Below are positions 1 through 11,426 of a stretch of DNA of 43,667 bases, piece after piece. Origin of the DNA: Akkermansia muciniphila (GTDB taxonomy: Bacteria > Verrucomicrobiota > Verrucomicrobiia > Limisphaerales > UBA9464). A program made the translations under genes and the position numbers. Each line of letters opens with the position of its first letter. Position 1 is the stretch's first letter. Below the pieces are notes generated by a model. The model saw nothing but the letters and a program-made list of their open reading frames with translations. It was not told the origin of the DNA and searched no databases. The DNA lies in NCBI GenBank assembly GCA_945898055.1, contig CAMDGV010000036.1:1-43667 (forward strand), in the 5' to 3' direction.

Positions 1-132
1 GCACAGATCCAGCAGAAATCGGCGGCAGTCCCATCCCTGGGCTTGGGCACTGGCCAGCGTCTCCGGATAGCGCTTGGCCATGGTGGTCAGGTTGAAGGAA
101 CGCAGCAGCAGGCTCAGGGGATCAGCCGACAT
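1..132 (-). CDS. istB: IS21-family helper ATPase IstB, N-terminal fragment
   Basis: A partial reading frame starts with ATG at 132 and runs off the left edge of the window. The 44 visible residues (beginning MSADPLSLLLRSFNLTTMAK, then a stretch with WDCRRFLLDLC) have the leucine-rich helical look of an IstB N-terminus. The AAA+ Walker motifs would lie outside the window and are not seen. The start overlaps the istA stop codon by 11 bases in another frame, which is the usual coupled istA-istB arrangement of IS21 elements. IstB is the ATP-dependent target-selection partner of the IstA transposase. The call rests on this short N-terminus plus the overlap with istA. Confidence 0.75.
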   Translation of the reverse strand, partial: MSADPLSLLLRSFNLTTMAKRYPETLASAQAQGWDCRRFLLDLC

Positions 133-1606
133 CGGGAACCTCCGATCCGAGCAAGGCGTCGTAGATTTGAAAATCGGGCACCAAGTCAGGCGTCTTGAGC
201 CACTCGCCCTGCGTCGGGGATAACTCGCGGGCCAACATTAGGGCCGTCCACTTTTGGTTCGGTCCTAGCCAATGGGTTAAGCGGTCTGCCACGGCGTCCA
301 CACCGTGCTCAGCGGCCACGCGCAGCACTTGCAAGTACTCGACCACTCCCAGACGTCCGCCGTGATCGGCCACCAACCGGTCGTAGGCCGCTCGATATCT
401 AGGGGTTGGATACAACTGCTCCCGGTGCTGGTAGTTGGCGAAGGCGCCGGGCTTTCGCGTAAGTGGCCCAATCACGTGGCGGAAATCAATCAAGGCTCCG
501 CGGTCGCCCCTCTGCCGGGGCAGCTGAAGCACCAGATCGCGGCCCAAAAACACCTTCAGTTCCGCCTCGTAACGTTCAACCCGCACCCGTTGTCCAATGA
601 GCCGAGAGGGAACCGAGTAACTGACATTCTTGACCCGGATCGTGCTCTGCGAGCTGACCACAACACACAACTCGCGGTACTCCGCCAACCGGTTGGGTGG
701 CAGTGGCTTCATCACAGCCAGTTCCTCTACCAACCGGGCTTGGCGTCCGGCATTGGCTGACTCCAACATCGAGGCGAGGAACTGGTCGTAGGCTTCCACG
801 GAAGCGAAATCCCGACTTCCCCGCAGCAGCAGATGTTGATTCAAGCGCCGCTTCAAATGACGGTTGGCCGACTCCACATCCCCTTGCTCGTTGGGACAGC
901 CCACGTTGATCGTCAGGGGACTCAGATCGTAGTGAGTGCACAAGTCTAGGTAGTCCGGGTTGTAGGCCCGTTTGCCAGCGTCAATCTCGTGGGTCGCTGC
1001 GCTGCTATTATCCGTCCCCAGACATTGAGGAGCCTTTCCCAGACGGCTCAAACAGGCTTGGACGCCTGCTACCAGGCTCAGAAACGACTCAGATTGACAC
1101 CGTACCGCCCACTGCCAGTTGGAGTAGGCCAACACCCCGTGGCAGAGCAGATGGTCCAGAGGTTGCCCCTGTACGGTCACCTGCAGTTGGCCGGGGTGCG
1201 TCCAGTCCACTTCCAACAGACCACCGGGCACTCGCGACTGACCGAACATTACCTCCTGTTCCGGTCCAGCGGTTCCCCGCCATTGCCGCACCCTCCTTTG
1301 AAAGGTTCGGATGTGTCCGGGCTTCAATCCGCTCCCGGGTTGTGCGGCCAGAAACTCGAACAACGCCTTGGCCTCCAACTCCGGAGCCTCAGCCAGCATG
1401 GCACTGGCTTTGGACCAAATATCGGCCAACGGATCAGCCCGTGTTAGCCAAGTATGGGGCTTTTGGAGTTGTTCCGGCGACGCTTGGGTTTGCAGATACT
1501 TCCGGGCCGTCTTGCGATCGACCCCAGCTTTCATGGCACTCAGCTTCATGTTGTGGGTGCGGGCAAACTCCCTTCGGAGTCGCCCGCATTGCTTTTCAGT
1601 GATCAT
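122..1606 (-). CDS. istA: IS21-family transposase IstA
   Basis: This is a DDE transposase of the IS21 family and catalyses strand transfer of the element. Numbered from the ATG at 1606, the first ~45 residues form a helix-turn-helix-like region (RREFARTHNMKLSAMKAG, then RKTARKYL). An rve-type integrase core follows with candidate catalytic residues D134 (in LEVDWTH), D199 (in LGTDNSSAA) and E245 (in NEQGDVESANRH). The C-terminal part holds the Mu-transposase-like beta-barrel (VSYSVPSRLIGQRVRVERY). An upstream in-frame TTG at 1684 would add 26 residues, but they look non-homologous, so the ATG is preferred. The frame is open over the full family length, about 495 residues, and ends in an 11-base overlap with istB. 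The element appears intact on its right side. Confidence 0.93.
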   Translation of the reverse strand: MITEKQCGRLRREFARTHNMKLSAMKAGVDRKTARKYLQTQASPEQLQKPHTWLTRADPLADIWSKASAMLAEAPELEAKALFEFLAAQPGSGLKPGHIRTFQRRVRQWRGTAGPEQEVMFGQSRVPGGLLEVDWTHPGQLQVTVQGQPLDHLLCHGVLAYSNWQWAVRCQSESFLSLVAGVQACLSRLGKAPQCLGTDNSSAATHEIDAGKRAYNPDYLDLCTHYDLSPLTINVGCPNEQGDVESANRHLKRRLNQHLLLRGSRDFASVEAYDQFLASMLESANAGRQARLVEELAVMKPLPPNRLAEYRELCVVVSSQSTIRVKNVSYSVPSRLIGQRVRVERYEAELKVFLGRDLVLQLPRQRGDRGALIDFRHVIGPLTRKPGAFANYQHREQLYPTPRYRAAYDRLVADHGGRLGVVEYLQVLRVAAEHGVDAVADRLTHWLGPNQKWTALMLARELSPTQGEWLKTPDLVPDFQIYDALLGSEVPDVG

Positions 1607-1686
1607 TTTGCGGCAAGCCACAAGACCAATGGGCAATCGCCCATCGTCCGGCCGGCCGGACGAACCAAAAACCCCCTCACCCAAAG

Positions 1687-1734
1687 TGGGGAATTTTAAT
1701 CGTCGTCACTGGGAATAATAATCGTCGTTGTACA
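1687..1734 (-). repeat. Right terminal end of the IS21 element with two internal direct repeats
   Basis: Read on the minus strand, the element would begin TGTACAACGACGATTATTAT, with the TGT...ACA ending common in IS21. Two 18-base copies sit at 1689-1706 and 1711-1728 (plus-strand form GGGAATTTTAATCGTCGT and GGGAATAATAATCGTCGT, 16 of 18 identical), spaced 22 bases apart. Multiple terminal repeats are typical IstA binding sites in this family. The boundary at 1734 is set by where the minisatellite unit (CAGGCTACCTATTCC) resumes. The left end is outside the window, so the inverted repeat cannot be compared. Confidence 0.65.
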
Positions 1735-2325
1735 CAGGCTACCTATTCCTCGGTAGAGGGGGAACTATGGGGCAGGCTATCTATTCCTCGGTAGACGGGT
1801 GAACTACGGGGCAGGCTATCTATTCCTCGGAGGGGTGAACTATGGGGCAGGCTATCTATTCCTCGGAGGGGTGAACTATGGGGCAGGCTATCTACTCCTC
1901 GGTAGCGGGTGAACTACGGGGCAGGCTATCTATTCCTCGGTAGAAGGGATGAACTATGGGGCAGGCTACCTATTCCTCGGTAAAGGGGGAACTATGGGGC
2001 AGGCTACCTATTCCTCGGGAGAAGGGGTAAACTATGGGGCAGGCTATCTATTCCTCGGTAGCGGGTGAACTATGGGGCAGGCTACCTATTCCTCGGTAGA
2101 AGGGGTGAACTATGGGGCAGGCTATCTACTCCTCGGTAGCGGGTGAACTACGGGGCAGGCTATCTATTCCTCGGTAGAGGGGTGAACTATGGGGCAGGCT
2201 ATCTATTCCTCGGTAGAAGGGGTGAACTATGGGGCAGGCTACCTATTCCTCGGTAAAGGGGGAACTATGGGGCAGGCTATCTATTCCTCGGTAGACGGGT
2301 GAACTATGGGGCAGGCTATCTATTC
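1735..2325. repeat. Minisatellite: 15 tandem units of 36-40 bp plus a partial unit
   Basis: Each unit begins CAGGCTAYCTAYTCCTCGG (19 bases, almost invariant) and ends GAACTAYGGGG, with a short variable hinge between them (for example TAGAAGGGGT, TAGCGGGT, TAAAGGG, AGGGGT). Successive unit lengths are 38, 39, 36, 36, 38, 40, 38, 40, 38, 40, 38, 39, 40, 38 and 39, then a 14-base partial copy at 2312-2325. Almost all length change is in the hinge. Units 5 and 11 are identical, as are units 7 and 14, and the 1-2 block resembles the 14-15 block, so the array has grown by multi-unit duplication. Unit lengths are not multiples of three, so it is unlikely to be a protein repeat. Its role is unknown. 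Confidence 0.95.
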
Positions 2326-2698
2326 ATGATCGACAGCTGGCCCCTCGGTATCTGCAGGGACGATCGTGATGACTTCGAAGCCGTAGTAGACCAGAAACTG
2401 CGGTTGTTCCTCATCGTGGTAAATGGGGAGCAAGGGATTGTGCCTTTCAACGCCGAGGATCATTGATCCGAGGGGGCACGGGTGCCGAGCGTTCTGGTTT
2501 CGGTGCTGATTGGGAAAACGCAGCTGCGGGCTGATTCGCAATCGGCTCATTTGTCGCAGCCTCAGCGGGGGTTGGCCCTCATTGACCAACCTTGGAAATC
2601 CGGTCCCGCATAAAATCCATCAGGCTTGAGGGAGTTAATGGCTCGTCTAATTTTTTAGATTTATCCTGAAAATTCAGCGATCTAGAGAGGGATAATCC
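2326..2698. other. Intergenic stretch between the minisatellite and thiC
   Basis: No gene is supported here. A minus-strand frame of 89 codons (2320-2589, TTG start) exists and its tail (PQFLVYYGFEVITIVPADTE) looks protein-like, but there is no recognisable family, no convincing ribosome site, and its last codons run into the repeat array. It may be a remnant of a small gene cut by growth of the array. The 60 bases next to the thiC stop are AT-rich with two short weak inverted repeats and no clear terminator. Confidence 0.4.
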
Positions 2699-4720
<2,022 letters not shown>

Positions 4721-4787
4721 TCACTCTGGAAACCGAGTCCGACGGTCTCTCTTGAAGAAACCCGACGCGTCAGCAGGGAAGGGGTGA

Positions 4788-4883
4788 GGGTGTCATCCCT
4801 TCGCCGGCATAACCCGGATCAGGTTCCAAGGGTCTGGTACTGCGGTACCACTCTCAGCCGTGACAGAACGGCTCCCCGGACCC
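4788..4883 (-). promoter_or_regulatory. TPP riboswitch (THI element) upstream of thiC
   Basis: On the minus strand the THI-box consensus is clear: CCGGGGAGCC, then GGCTGAGA, a P3-type hairpin TGGTAC-CGCA-GTACCA, then ACCCTTGGAACCTGATCCGG, GTTATGCCGGCGAAGGGA, and a closing GGGT/ACCC pair. These are the conserved bases of the pyrimidine and pyrophosphate sensor arms. The aptamer ends 106 bases before the thiC ATG, leaving room for an expression platform. No run of U after a stable hairpin is obvious there, so control could be at translation or by Rho; this is not resolved. Confidence 0.95.
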
Positions 4884-5022
4884 GCCTACTATGAAGCTCA
4901 GCGGTGAGGGTGCAAAGGGCATTTTGGATCTAGGGCTGCCAACGATAAATTTTTTCCCTGAATTCGAGACACTTTCTGGGTGATGTCGAACGTCTCTTGG
5001 GGCAGACTCACTCTCCTACAAT

Positions 5023-8000
5023 ATGCCGTCTCGTTCCAAATCTGGAGTTGCCGTGTCTGTGATCGAACCCGCGTCTTTTGGTAAATTGATGGCCGCAAAT
5101 CGGTCGGAGATTGCGGTTCGCATCTTTCGCGCCGCTAATGAACTGAACATCAAGACAGTGGCGGTGTACGCGCAAGAAGACCGCTTCTGCATTCATCGCT
5201 TCAAGGCCGACGAATCGTATTTAATCGGCCATGGAAAAGGTCCAGTGGCTGCGTACCTGGATATCGAGAGTATTGTGGCAACCGCTAAGGCCAAAGGTGT
5301 TGATGCCATCCATCCGGGGTATGGATTTTTGAGCGAGAATCCAGAGTTTGCTCGAGCCTGCGCGCGGTCGGGGATTACCTTTGTTGGGCCGAGCCCGAAT
5401 CTGCTTGATATGATGGGTGACAAAACGGCCGCGCGCGCGGTGTGTCAGCGGATTGGTATTGCGACCCTGCTGGGAACGGACGAAGCGATTTCAGATCGTG
5501 AAGAAGCACTAAAAGCGGCCCGCGGAATTGGATTCCCCTTGATCATTAAAGCGGCCTTTGGGGGTGGCGGTCGCGGGATGCGGGTGGTTCGCAAGGAATC
5601 CGAACTTTCATCGCTGTTAGATGAAGCGCAAGGCGAGGCTGGACAAGCTTTCGGTAACTCATCTGTCTTTTTAGAAAAATATATTCCCAACGCAAAACAC
5701 ATTGAGGTGCAGATCCTAGGGGATCGTCACGGCAATGTCATTCATCTCTATGAGCGCGATTGCTCAGTGCAACGGCGGCATCAAAAAGTCATCGAGGTGG
5801 CGCCGTCTTTCGGATTGCCTGAGCATGTCATCCGAGAGCTTTGCGATGCGGCAGCTCGTTTGGCGCGGGAGATCCGTTACGACAATGCAGGCACGGTAGA
5901 ATTCCTCTATGATCTGGATCATCATGAGTGGTTCTTCATTGAGATGAACCCGCGGATCCAAGTCGAACATACGGTGACAGAGGTCCTGACCGGATTGGAT
6001 TTGGTCCGGGCCCAAATCTTAATCGCTCAAGGTTATTCATTACATTCTAAAGAAGTGGGAATGCCTGTGCAAAATCAGGTGCCCCGCAATGGATATGCGA
6101 TTCAGTGCCGGGTCACCACAGAGGATCCTGAAAATAAGTTCACTCCGGATTACGGTAAAATACTCGCTTACCGTTCACCCGGTGGCTTTGGAATTCGTTT
6201 AGACGGCGGCATGGGCTATTCGGGATCGGTGATTACCCCATTCTACGATTCACTGTTGGTGAAGGTAATCGCCTCAGGTCAGAGCTACGAAATTGCCATG
6301 AACCGCATGGACCGAGCTCTCTCTGAATTTCGGATTCGCGGGGTAAAGACCAATATTCCGTTTCTGGAAAACGTCATCAGTCATGATCGCTTCCGTAGTG
6401 GACAGGCTACAACTACCCTGATTGATACGACCCCAGAATTGTTCACCTTCCGCAAGCGGAAGGATCGAGCCACTAAACTGTTAAATTTCTTAGGTAACGT
6501 CATTGTAAATGGAAACCCGCATGCCAAGGGTTTTAGGCCGTCGAAGGCGTTTGATGCACCGGTGATTCCCAAGTTTAACCTAGCGGACCCACTCCCCAAA
6601 GGGACGCGTGATTTATTGCTTCAGTTAGGACCGAAAGGGTTTGCGGAATGGACCCTAAAACAGAAGCGATTGCTGGTGACTGACACAACCTTTCGAGATG
6701 CGCACCAGTCCTTGATGGCGACCCGTGTGCGGAGTTACGATATGTTAGCGTGTGCTGAGCCAATGGCTCACCGGTTCGGTGACGCAAAGACGGGATTGTT
6801 CTCATTGGAAATGTGGGGAGGTGCGACTTTTGACACCGCGATGCGATTCCTGAACGAGGATCCGTGGGAGCGTTTGCGGCAGTTACGGGCCCGGGTCCCA
6901 AACATCTGTTTTCAGATGCTCTTTCGCGGATCCAATGCGGTTGGGTATTCGAATTATCCGGATCATGTCGTGGCCGGTTTCGTCAAACACGCCGCGGCTT
7001 CGGGGATGGATATTTTCCGGATCTTCGATTCGCTCAACTACCTTCCTAATCTCCAGGTGGCGATGGATGCCGTGCAGGAGACACACGCCCTTTGTGAAGC
7101 TGCGGTCTGTTACACCGGCAATATCCAAGATGGCGCGCGTGATAAGTACTCTTTGAAGTACTATGTGAAGTTGGCGAAAGAGTTAGAAAAAAGGGGAGCC
7201 CACCTGCTGGCGATCAAAGATATGGCGGGCCTTTGTCGGCCTTATGCCGCGCAAAAATTAGTCAAGGCATTGAAAGAGGAAGTGGGAATTCCGATCCATT
7301 TCCACACCCACGATACCAGCGGAATTAATGCGGCAAGTATTCTATGGGCCAGTGATGCTGGGGTCGATGTGGTGGACTTGGCCATAGCCTCAATGAGTGG
7401 TAGTACGTCACAACCCAATCTTAATTCTGTGGTTGCGGCACTTCAAGAGACCCGGAGGGATACTCGGCTCGATCTTGGATCCCTCAACGAATTCTCAGAT
7501 TATTGGGAGAAAGTACGGGAAATCTATTCTCCATTCGATACCGCTCCTAAGACCGGCTCGGCTGAGGTTTATCTCCACGAGATGCCGGGTGGACAGTACA
7601 CGAATTTGAAGGAGCAGGCGGCGAGTATGGGAGTGTCCCATCGCTGGCCCGAAATCGCCCGGATGTATGCCGATGTTAATGTGCTGTTTGGGGATATCGT
7701 GAAGGTGACACCCTCCAGTAAAGTGGTCGGTGATATGGCTCTTTTTCTTTTCAGTAAAGGTATTCGTGCTGCGGACGTCATCAATCTTGAACCCGGTTCT
7801 ATGCCATTTCCGGAGAGTGTCATTGATATGCTTTCCGGCGGTTTAGGATGGCCGACGGGCGGATTTCCAGAAGCTATTCAACGGGTGGTTCTTGGTGAAA
7901 AACGCTTTAAGGAAGCGGCGGTTGCCTTTAAGGCGGGACGAGCCGGCAATCGCGCAGAAGCAGTGAATCTCGTTAAGTTGCAAAAGGAAGTGTCAGAAAA

Positions 8001-8550
8001 ACTTAAACGCGAGGCGACGGACGATGATCTCTATTCGCATCTGATGTATCCGCAGGTGTTCGCTGACTTTTCGAAACACCTGACCCAGTACAGTGACGTC
8101 AGTGCAGTACCCACCGGCGCTTTCTTCTACGGGCTACGGCGCGGCGAAGAAATCAGCGTGGAGATCGAGTCGGGCAAGGCTTTAGTGATCCGCTTAGTGC
8201 AAGTGAGTGAACCCGATAAGGATGGACGCCGAACGGTGTCCTTCGAGCTGAACGGGATGACTCGCGAGGCGTTTATCACCGATAAGAAAGTGACGCCTCA
8301 GACCAAGACGCGTCCGAAAGCTGATCTGGCCGATCCTCTGCAGATTGGGGCACCCATTCCAGGGCTAGTCGCCAGCATTGCGGTGAGTGTCGGCCAAAAA
8401 GTGGTTAAAGGTGACAAGCTCTTAATGATGGAAGCAATGAAGATGCAGACCACCGTCACCGCCCCAGCCGACGGGGTTATTGCTGAACTTCTTTGCGCTC
8501 TTGGTGAAACGGTGGAGAGCAAAGATCTACTCGTGAAGCTGCGGGTTTAA
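5023..8550 (+). CDS. pyc: Pyruvate carboxylase
   Basis: This single-chain biotin enzyme converts pyruvate, bicarbonate and ATP to oxaloacetate. Order in the 1175 residues: biotin carboxylase domain (about 20-480; AANRSEIAVRIFRAA, the glycine loop FGGGGRGMRVV, and EMNPRIQVEHTVTE), carboxyltransferase domain of the HMGL-like TIM barrel (about 555-830; DTTFRDAHQSLMATRVRSYD and the metal/substrate segment HFHTHDTSG), the conserved PYC/OADA domain, and a C-terminal biotinyl domain with the biotin lysine K1140 in EAMKM. Length and order match the alpha4-type enzyme. The ATG at 5023 is used; it leaves a short non-conserved leader before the Rossmann-like start, so a later start cannot be excluded. 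It is divergent from thiC, with the riboswitch leader between them. Confidence 0.97.
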   Translation: MPSRSKSGVAVSVIEPASFGKLMAANRSEIAVRIFRAANELNIKTVAVYAQEDRFCIHRFKADESYLIGHGKGPVAAYLDIESIVATAKAKGVDAIHPGYGFLSENPEFARACARSGITFVGPSPNLLDMMGDKTAARAVCQRIGIATLLGTDEAISDREEALKAARGIGFPLIIKAAFGGGGRGMRVVRKESELSSLLDEAQGEAGQAFGNSSVFLEKYIPNAKHIEVQILGDRHGNVIHLYERDCSVQRRHQKVIEVAPSFGLPEHVIRELCDAAARLAREIRYDNAGTVEFLYDLDHHEWFFIEMNPRIQVEHTVTEVLTGLDLVRAQILIAQGYSLHSKEVGMPVQNQVPRNGYAIQCRVTTEDPENKFTPDYGKILAYRSPGGFGIRLDGGMGYSGSVITPFYDSLLVKVIASGQSYEIAMNRMDRALSEFRIRGVKTNIPFLENVISHDRFRSGQATTTLIDTTPELFTFRKRKDRATKLLNFLGNVIVNGNPHAKGFRPSKAFDAPVIPKFNLADPLPKGTRDLLLQLGPKGFAEWTLKQKRLLVTDTTFRDAHQSLMATRVRSYDMLACAEPMAHRFGDAKTGLFSLEMWGGATFDTAMRFLNEDPWERLRQLRARVPNICFQMLFRGSNAVGYSNYPDHVVAGFVKHAAASGMDIFRIFDSLNYLPNLQVAMDAVQETHALCEAAVCYTGNIQDGARDKYSLKYYVKLAKELEKRGAHLLAIKDMAGLCRPYAAQKLVKALKEEVGIPIHFHTHDTSGINAASILWASDAGVDVVDLAIASMSGSTSQPNLNSVVAALQETRRDTRLDLGSLNEFSDYWEKVREIYSPFDTAPKTGSAEVYLHEMPGGQYTNLKEQAASMGVSHRWPEIARMYADVNVLFGDIVKVTPSSKVVGDMALFLFSKGIRAADVINLEPGSMPFPESVIDMLSGGLGWPTGGFPEAIQRVVLGEKRFKEAAVAFKAGRAGNRAEAVNLVKLQKEVSEKLKREATDDDLYSHLMYPQVFADFSKHLTQYSDVSAVPTGAFFYGLRRGEEISVEIESGKALVIRLVQVSEPDKDGRRTVSFELNGMTREAFITDKKVTPQTKTRPKADLADPLQIGAPIPGLVASIAVSVGQKVVKGDKLLMMEAMKMQTTVTAPADGVIAELLCALGETVESKDLLVKLRV

Positions 8551-8646
8551 TCGGCAGAGTTAAATTTTTACGGTCCCCTTGTTTCTACAAGTTGCCCTTC
8601 GAATTGAGGTGCTGAAGCCGCCCTCTGTGAGCAGTCTAGGCAGCCG

Positions 8647-10338
8647 ATGAGCCGGCTTATCTCGTTTATTGTTCTTCTCCTGACGGGGCGGCTCACTACT
8701 GACGGAGCGGGATCGGGTCTGATCAGTAAAGGATGGGTAGCAACCGTCCAGCCTATCGCAACGCAAGCGGGTTTGGAGGCGCTGAAATCGGGGGGCAACG
8801 CGGTGGACGCGGCGATCGCCTGCGCTCTAACCTTGGGGGTTGTCGATGGCCATAATTCCGGCATTGGAGGAGGTTGCTTTATGACCTTACGTTTGGCCGA
8901 TGGTCGAGTTGTGACCTTGGATGGACGAGAGACCGCCCCAGCGAGGGCGACCAAGGATATGTTTTTGCGCGACGGCAAAGTGGAGGCCCGGATCAGTCAA
9001 GACGGGGCATTGGCCGTGGGAATTCCGGGGGAAATGGCCACGTTAGCCTACGCCAGTAGACGCTTCGGCCGTTTACCCTTAAGGCAGTTATTGGAAGCTG
9101 CCGCCCAAGTCGCTGACCGGGGCTTTGCCATTGATCGTCAATATGCAAATCGGCTTCATTCAACCCGCGATCAGTTGGCCTCTTTCCCGGAGAGTGCTGC
9201 TATTTTTATTCAAGGTCTCCCTCACAACCCCAAGGAGGGCGATCGTCTTCGTCAAGCGGACCTAGCCCACTCTTACCGCGCCCTTGCGACCAACGGCATC
9301 GACTGGTTCTACAAAGGGACCTTTGCGCACGACGTGGGGACGTGGATGAAAAGTCACGGCGGTAGCGTGACGGCCGCCGACTTTGCCAGTTACGAAATGG
9401 TCTCACGCGAACCGGTCCGAGGTACTTATCGCGGCTATGAAATCGTGAGCTTCCCTCCCCCCAGTTCCGGCGGGGTGCATGTGATTCAAATCCTCAATTT
9501 ACTGGAGGGCTTTAATTTGCGGGCAATGGGGGATTCTTCAGCTGACTTTGTTCATGTGGTGACCGAAGCAATGAAACTGGCCTTTGCCGACCGGGCAAAA
9601 TGGTTAGGAGACCCTGATTTTGCACCTGTGCCGCGAGGTCTTCTGCGGAAAGAGTACGCCGGAGAGTTAGCCCAGCGGATTCGCTTGGACCGAGCGTCTG
9701 TGGTGACCGAAGCGGGCCACCCGCCCCAAGCGGAGACCGACGTTTTCAGTCGTGAACAGAAGCGACACACCACCCATTTTTCCACCGCAGATCTGGAGGG
9801 AAACTGGGTTGCGTGCACCGCATCGCTCAATACCAGTTTTGGCAGTAAAGTTGTCGTTCCGGGGACCGGTATTTTGCTCAACAACCATATGGATGACTTC
9901 TCGGCTCAGGCGGGGGTGCCGAATTATTTTGGTTTAGTGGGGGGCGAAGCGAATGCCATCGAGGCGCGTAAACGACCGTTGTCTAGCATGAGTCCAACTC
10001 TCGTACTCAAAAATGGACGGCCAATATTAAGCGTCGGCGCGGCAGGCGGGCCAACCATTATTTCTCAGACACTTCTGGTCATTCTGCGGACCCTCGATTT
10101 TGGCCAGTCACCCCGTGAAGCCCTTGCTGGAATTCGGTTTCATCACCAATGGAAACCGAATGAATTGCACGTCGAAAAAACCTTAGGTAAAGGGGTGATT
10201 AAGGAACTTCAAAAACGGGGTCATCCACTGGTGGTCGAAGACTCACTCGGTGCAGCTCAAGCAGTGGGTCTTGACGCCCAAGGGCAATTAATTGGTGCGG
10301 CCGACCCACGCGGCCAAGGTTCAGCTGCAGGCCTGTGA
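8647..10338 (+). CDS. ggt: Gamma-glutamyltransferase (glutathione hydrolase), exported
   Basis: The enzyme is an Ntn hydrolase that cleaves gamma-glutamyl bonds, such as that in glutathione, after splitting itself into two chains. The 563-residue precursor starts with a hydrophobic leader (MSRLISFIVLLLTG), implying export. The large-subunit signature GGNAVDAAIACALTLGVV and the segment GGCFMT...DGRETAP are present. The autocleavage and nucleophile threonine is T375 in HTTHFS, followed by the small-chain motifs NTSFGSKVVVPGTGILLNNHMDDFS, RPLSSMSPT and GAAGGPTI. It follows pyc by 96 bases on the same strand, but a shared role is not evident. The start has only a weak upstream purine run. Confidence 0.95.
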   Translation: MSRLISFIVLLLTGRLTTDGAGSGLISKGWVATVQPIATQAGLEALKSGGNAVDAAIACALTLGVVDGHNSGIGGGCFMTLRLADGRVVTLDGRETAPARATKDMFLRDGKVEARISQDGALAVGIPGEMATLAYASRRFGRLPLRQLLEAAAQVADRGFAIDRQYANRLHSTRDQLASFPESAAIFIQGLPHNPKEGDRLRQADLAHSYRALATNGIDWFYKGTFAHDVGTWMKSHGGSVTAADFASYEMVSREPVRGTYRGYEIVSFPPPSSGGVHVIQILNLLEGFNLRAMGDSSADFVHVVTEAMKLAFADRAKWLGDPDFAPVPRGLLRKEYAGELAQRIRLDRASVVTEAGHPPQAETDVFSREQKRHTTHFSTADLEGNWVACTASLNTSFGSKVVVPGTGILLNNHMDDFSAQAGVPNYFGLVGGEANAIEARKRPLSSMSPTLVLKNGRPILSVGAAGGPTIISQTLLVILRTLDFGQSPREALAGIRFHHQWKPNELHVEKTLGKGVIKELQKRGHPLVVEDSLGAAQAVGLDAQGQLIGAADPRGQGSAAGL

Positions 10339-10464
10339 ACGAACTCAGCGGAGGTCGACGGAAGTGTCGTCGGCTTCATTGAATCGAGAAAATTGGGAAG
10401 TGAGAGAGGGGTAGGCGAGGGCAAGTGGAGAGACTCAAACTCGGTTCCCTTTGGCGGTGCCAAG

Positions 10465-11199
10465 TTATTGGCCGATTTGATAGTACCAATCCACTTTGCC
10501 GTTAACCCCTTTGGACAAGACTTTCCACAAGAGAATGGAGACATGGCCATCGGCCCACGCATAGTTGCCACCTTGATTATGGCGCACATAACGGAAGAGC
10601 GGACTACCGTTGCTGGGCGGGTATAAGTAGCCGTAATTCCACCATTCAAGACCTTTAGTTGGGTCGAGGCCGTCTCCGTTCATGCAAGTATCGGAGGGCT
10701 TGGTGATGACCGATAGCTTGACGTGGTCAGCTTGAGTGTAGCCGAGGTAGGCGTAGTTATGGGCATACCCGCCGTACCCTTGATATCCTGGGACATTTGC
10801 TGGGATAACATTGGTTCCGATTTTTGCTGTGGGACAAGCAACCACCTTATTCTTGGCGACAAGATTTGTGAAATTGGGATTTTCCGTCGCGATATAGGGA
10901 GAAATTTCGGCAAACCACCGACTGGGTGCAACCCAACCGGAACCAACGGGAACTTCGGTGCCGGCTACAGGCAAAAAATCCAACTGGTCACCGGCATAAA
11001 GGAGGTAACCAAGACTGATCTGTTTTTCATTGCTGACACACCGCACCGTTTGAGCCTTGGTTTTCGCACGGGCAAGTGCTGGAAGCAGCATTCCGGCAAG
11101 GATTGCAATGATCGCAATCACCACCAATAATTCGATCAAGGTGAATCCGCGACGGCTGAGCTTTGGCAGGTGCGGCGGTCTTGCATTGATTGAATTCAT
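10465..11199 (-). CDS. Type II secretion-like pseudopilin with H-x9-DG tail
   Basis: The protein has a class III prepilin leader: 17 residues rich in basic amino acids, then G18 | F19-T-L-I-E23 and a long hydrophobic helix ([20 protein letters not shown]). The glutamate at +5 of the mature form is conserved. The remaining ~200 residues form a globular tail with a YAGD segment and a C-terminal [16 protein letters not shown] motif. This fold is found in dozens of paralogues per genome in Verrucomicrobia and Planctomycetes, usually of unknown role. There are no other pilus or secretion genes nearby. Convergent with ggt. Length of 244 residues is usual for the family. Confidence 0.88.
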   Translation of the reverse strand: MNSINARPPHLPKLSRRGFTLIELLVVIAIIAILAGMLLPALARAKTKAQTVRCVSNEKQISLGYLLYAGDQLDFLPVAGTEVPVGSGWVAPSRWFAEISPYIATENPNFTNLVAKNKVVACPTAKIGTNVIPANVPGYQGYGGYAHNYAYLGYTQADHVKLSVITKPSDTCMNGDGLDPTKGLEWWNYGYLYPPSNGSPLFRYVRHNQGGNYAWADGHVSILLWKVLSKGVNGKVDWYYQIGQ

Positions 11200-11426
11200 T
11201 AGTTTTTAATCGCCCTTTTGAGCTGGCCTTAATTGCTGAAGACCTTGCCTGTCCCTTGAAAAAAATGCAGGGGCTAAGGTAAACTCACTCTCTTCGGGTT
11301 ACTCTTTTCAATATACTCACGGTGAACGTGGGTCAATGCTCTCTTGATCCCTGAAATGAATTTCCAATCGATCTTCGATCCAAGGTCCGTTTACCGGCGG
11401 TTGAGCTAGACTGCATTTCCCCAAAG

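Noticed and set aside
1735-2325. CRISPR array
   Set aside because: There are no unique spacers; units abut at a 36-40 base period and differ only in a short hinge, and no cas genes are near.
2320-2589. 89-codon minus-strand gene
   Set aside because: TTG start, no ribosome site, no family match, and its end runs into the repeat array; mentioned in the region note only.
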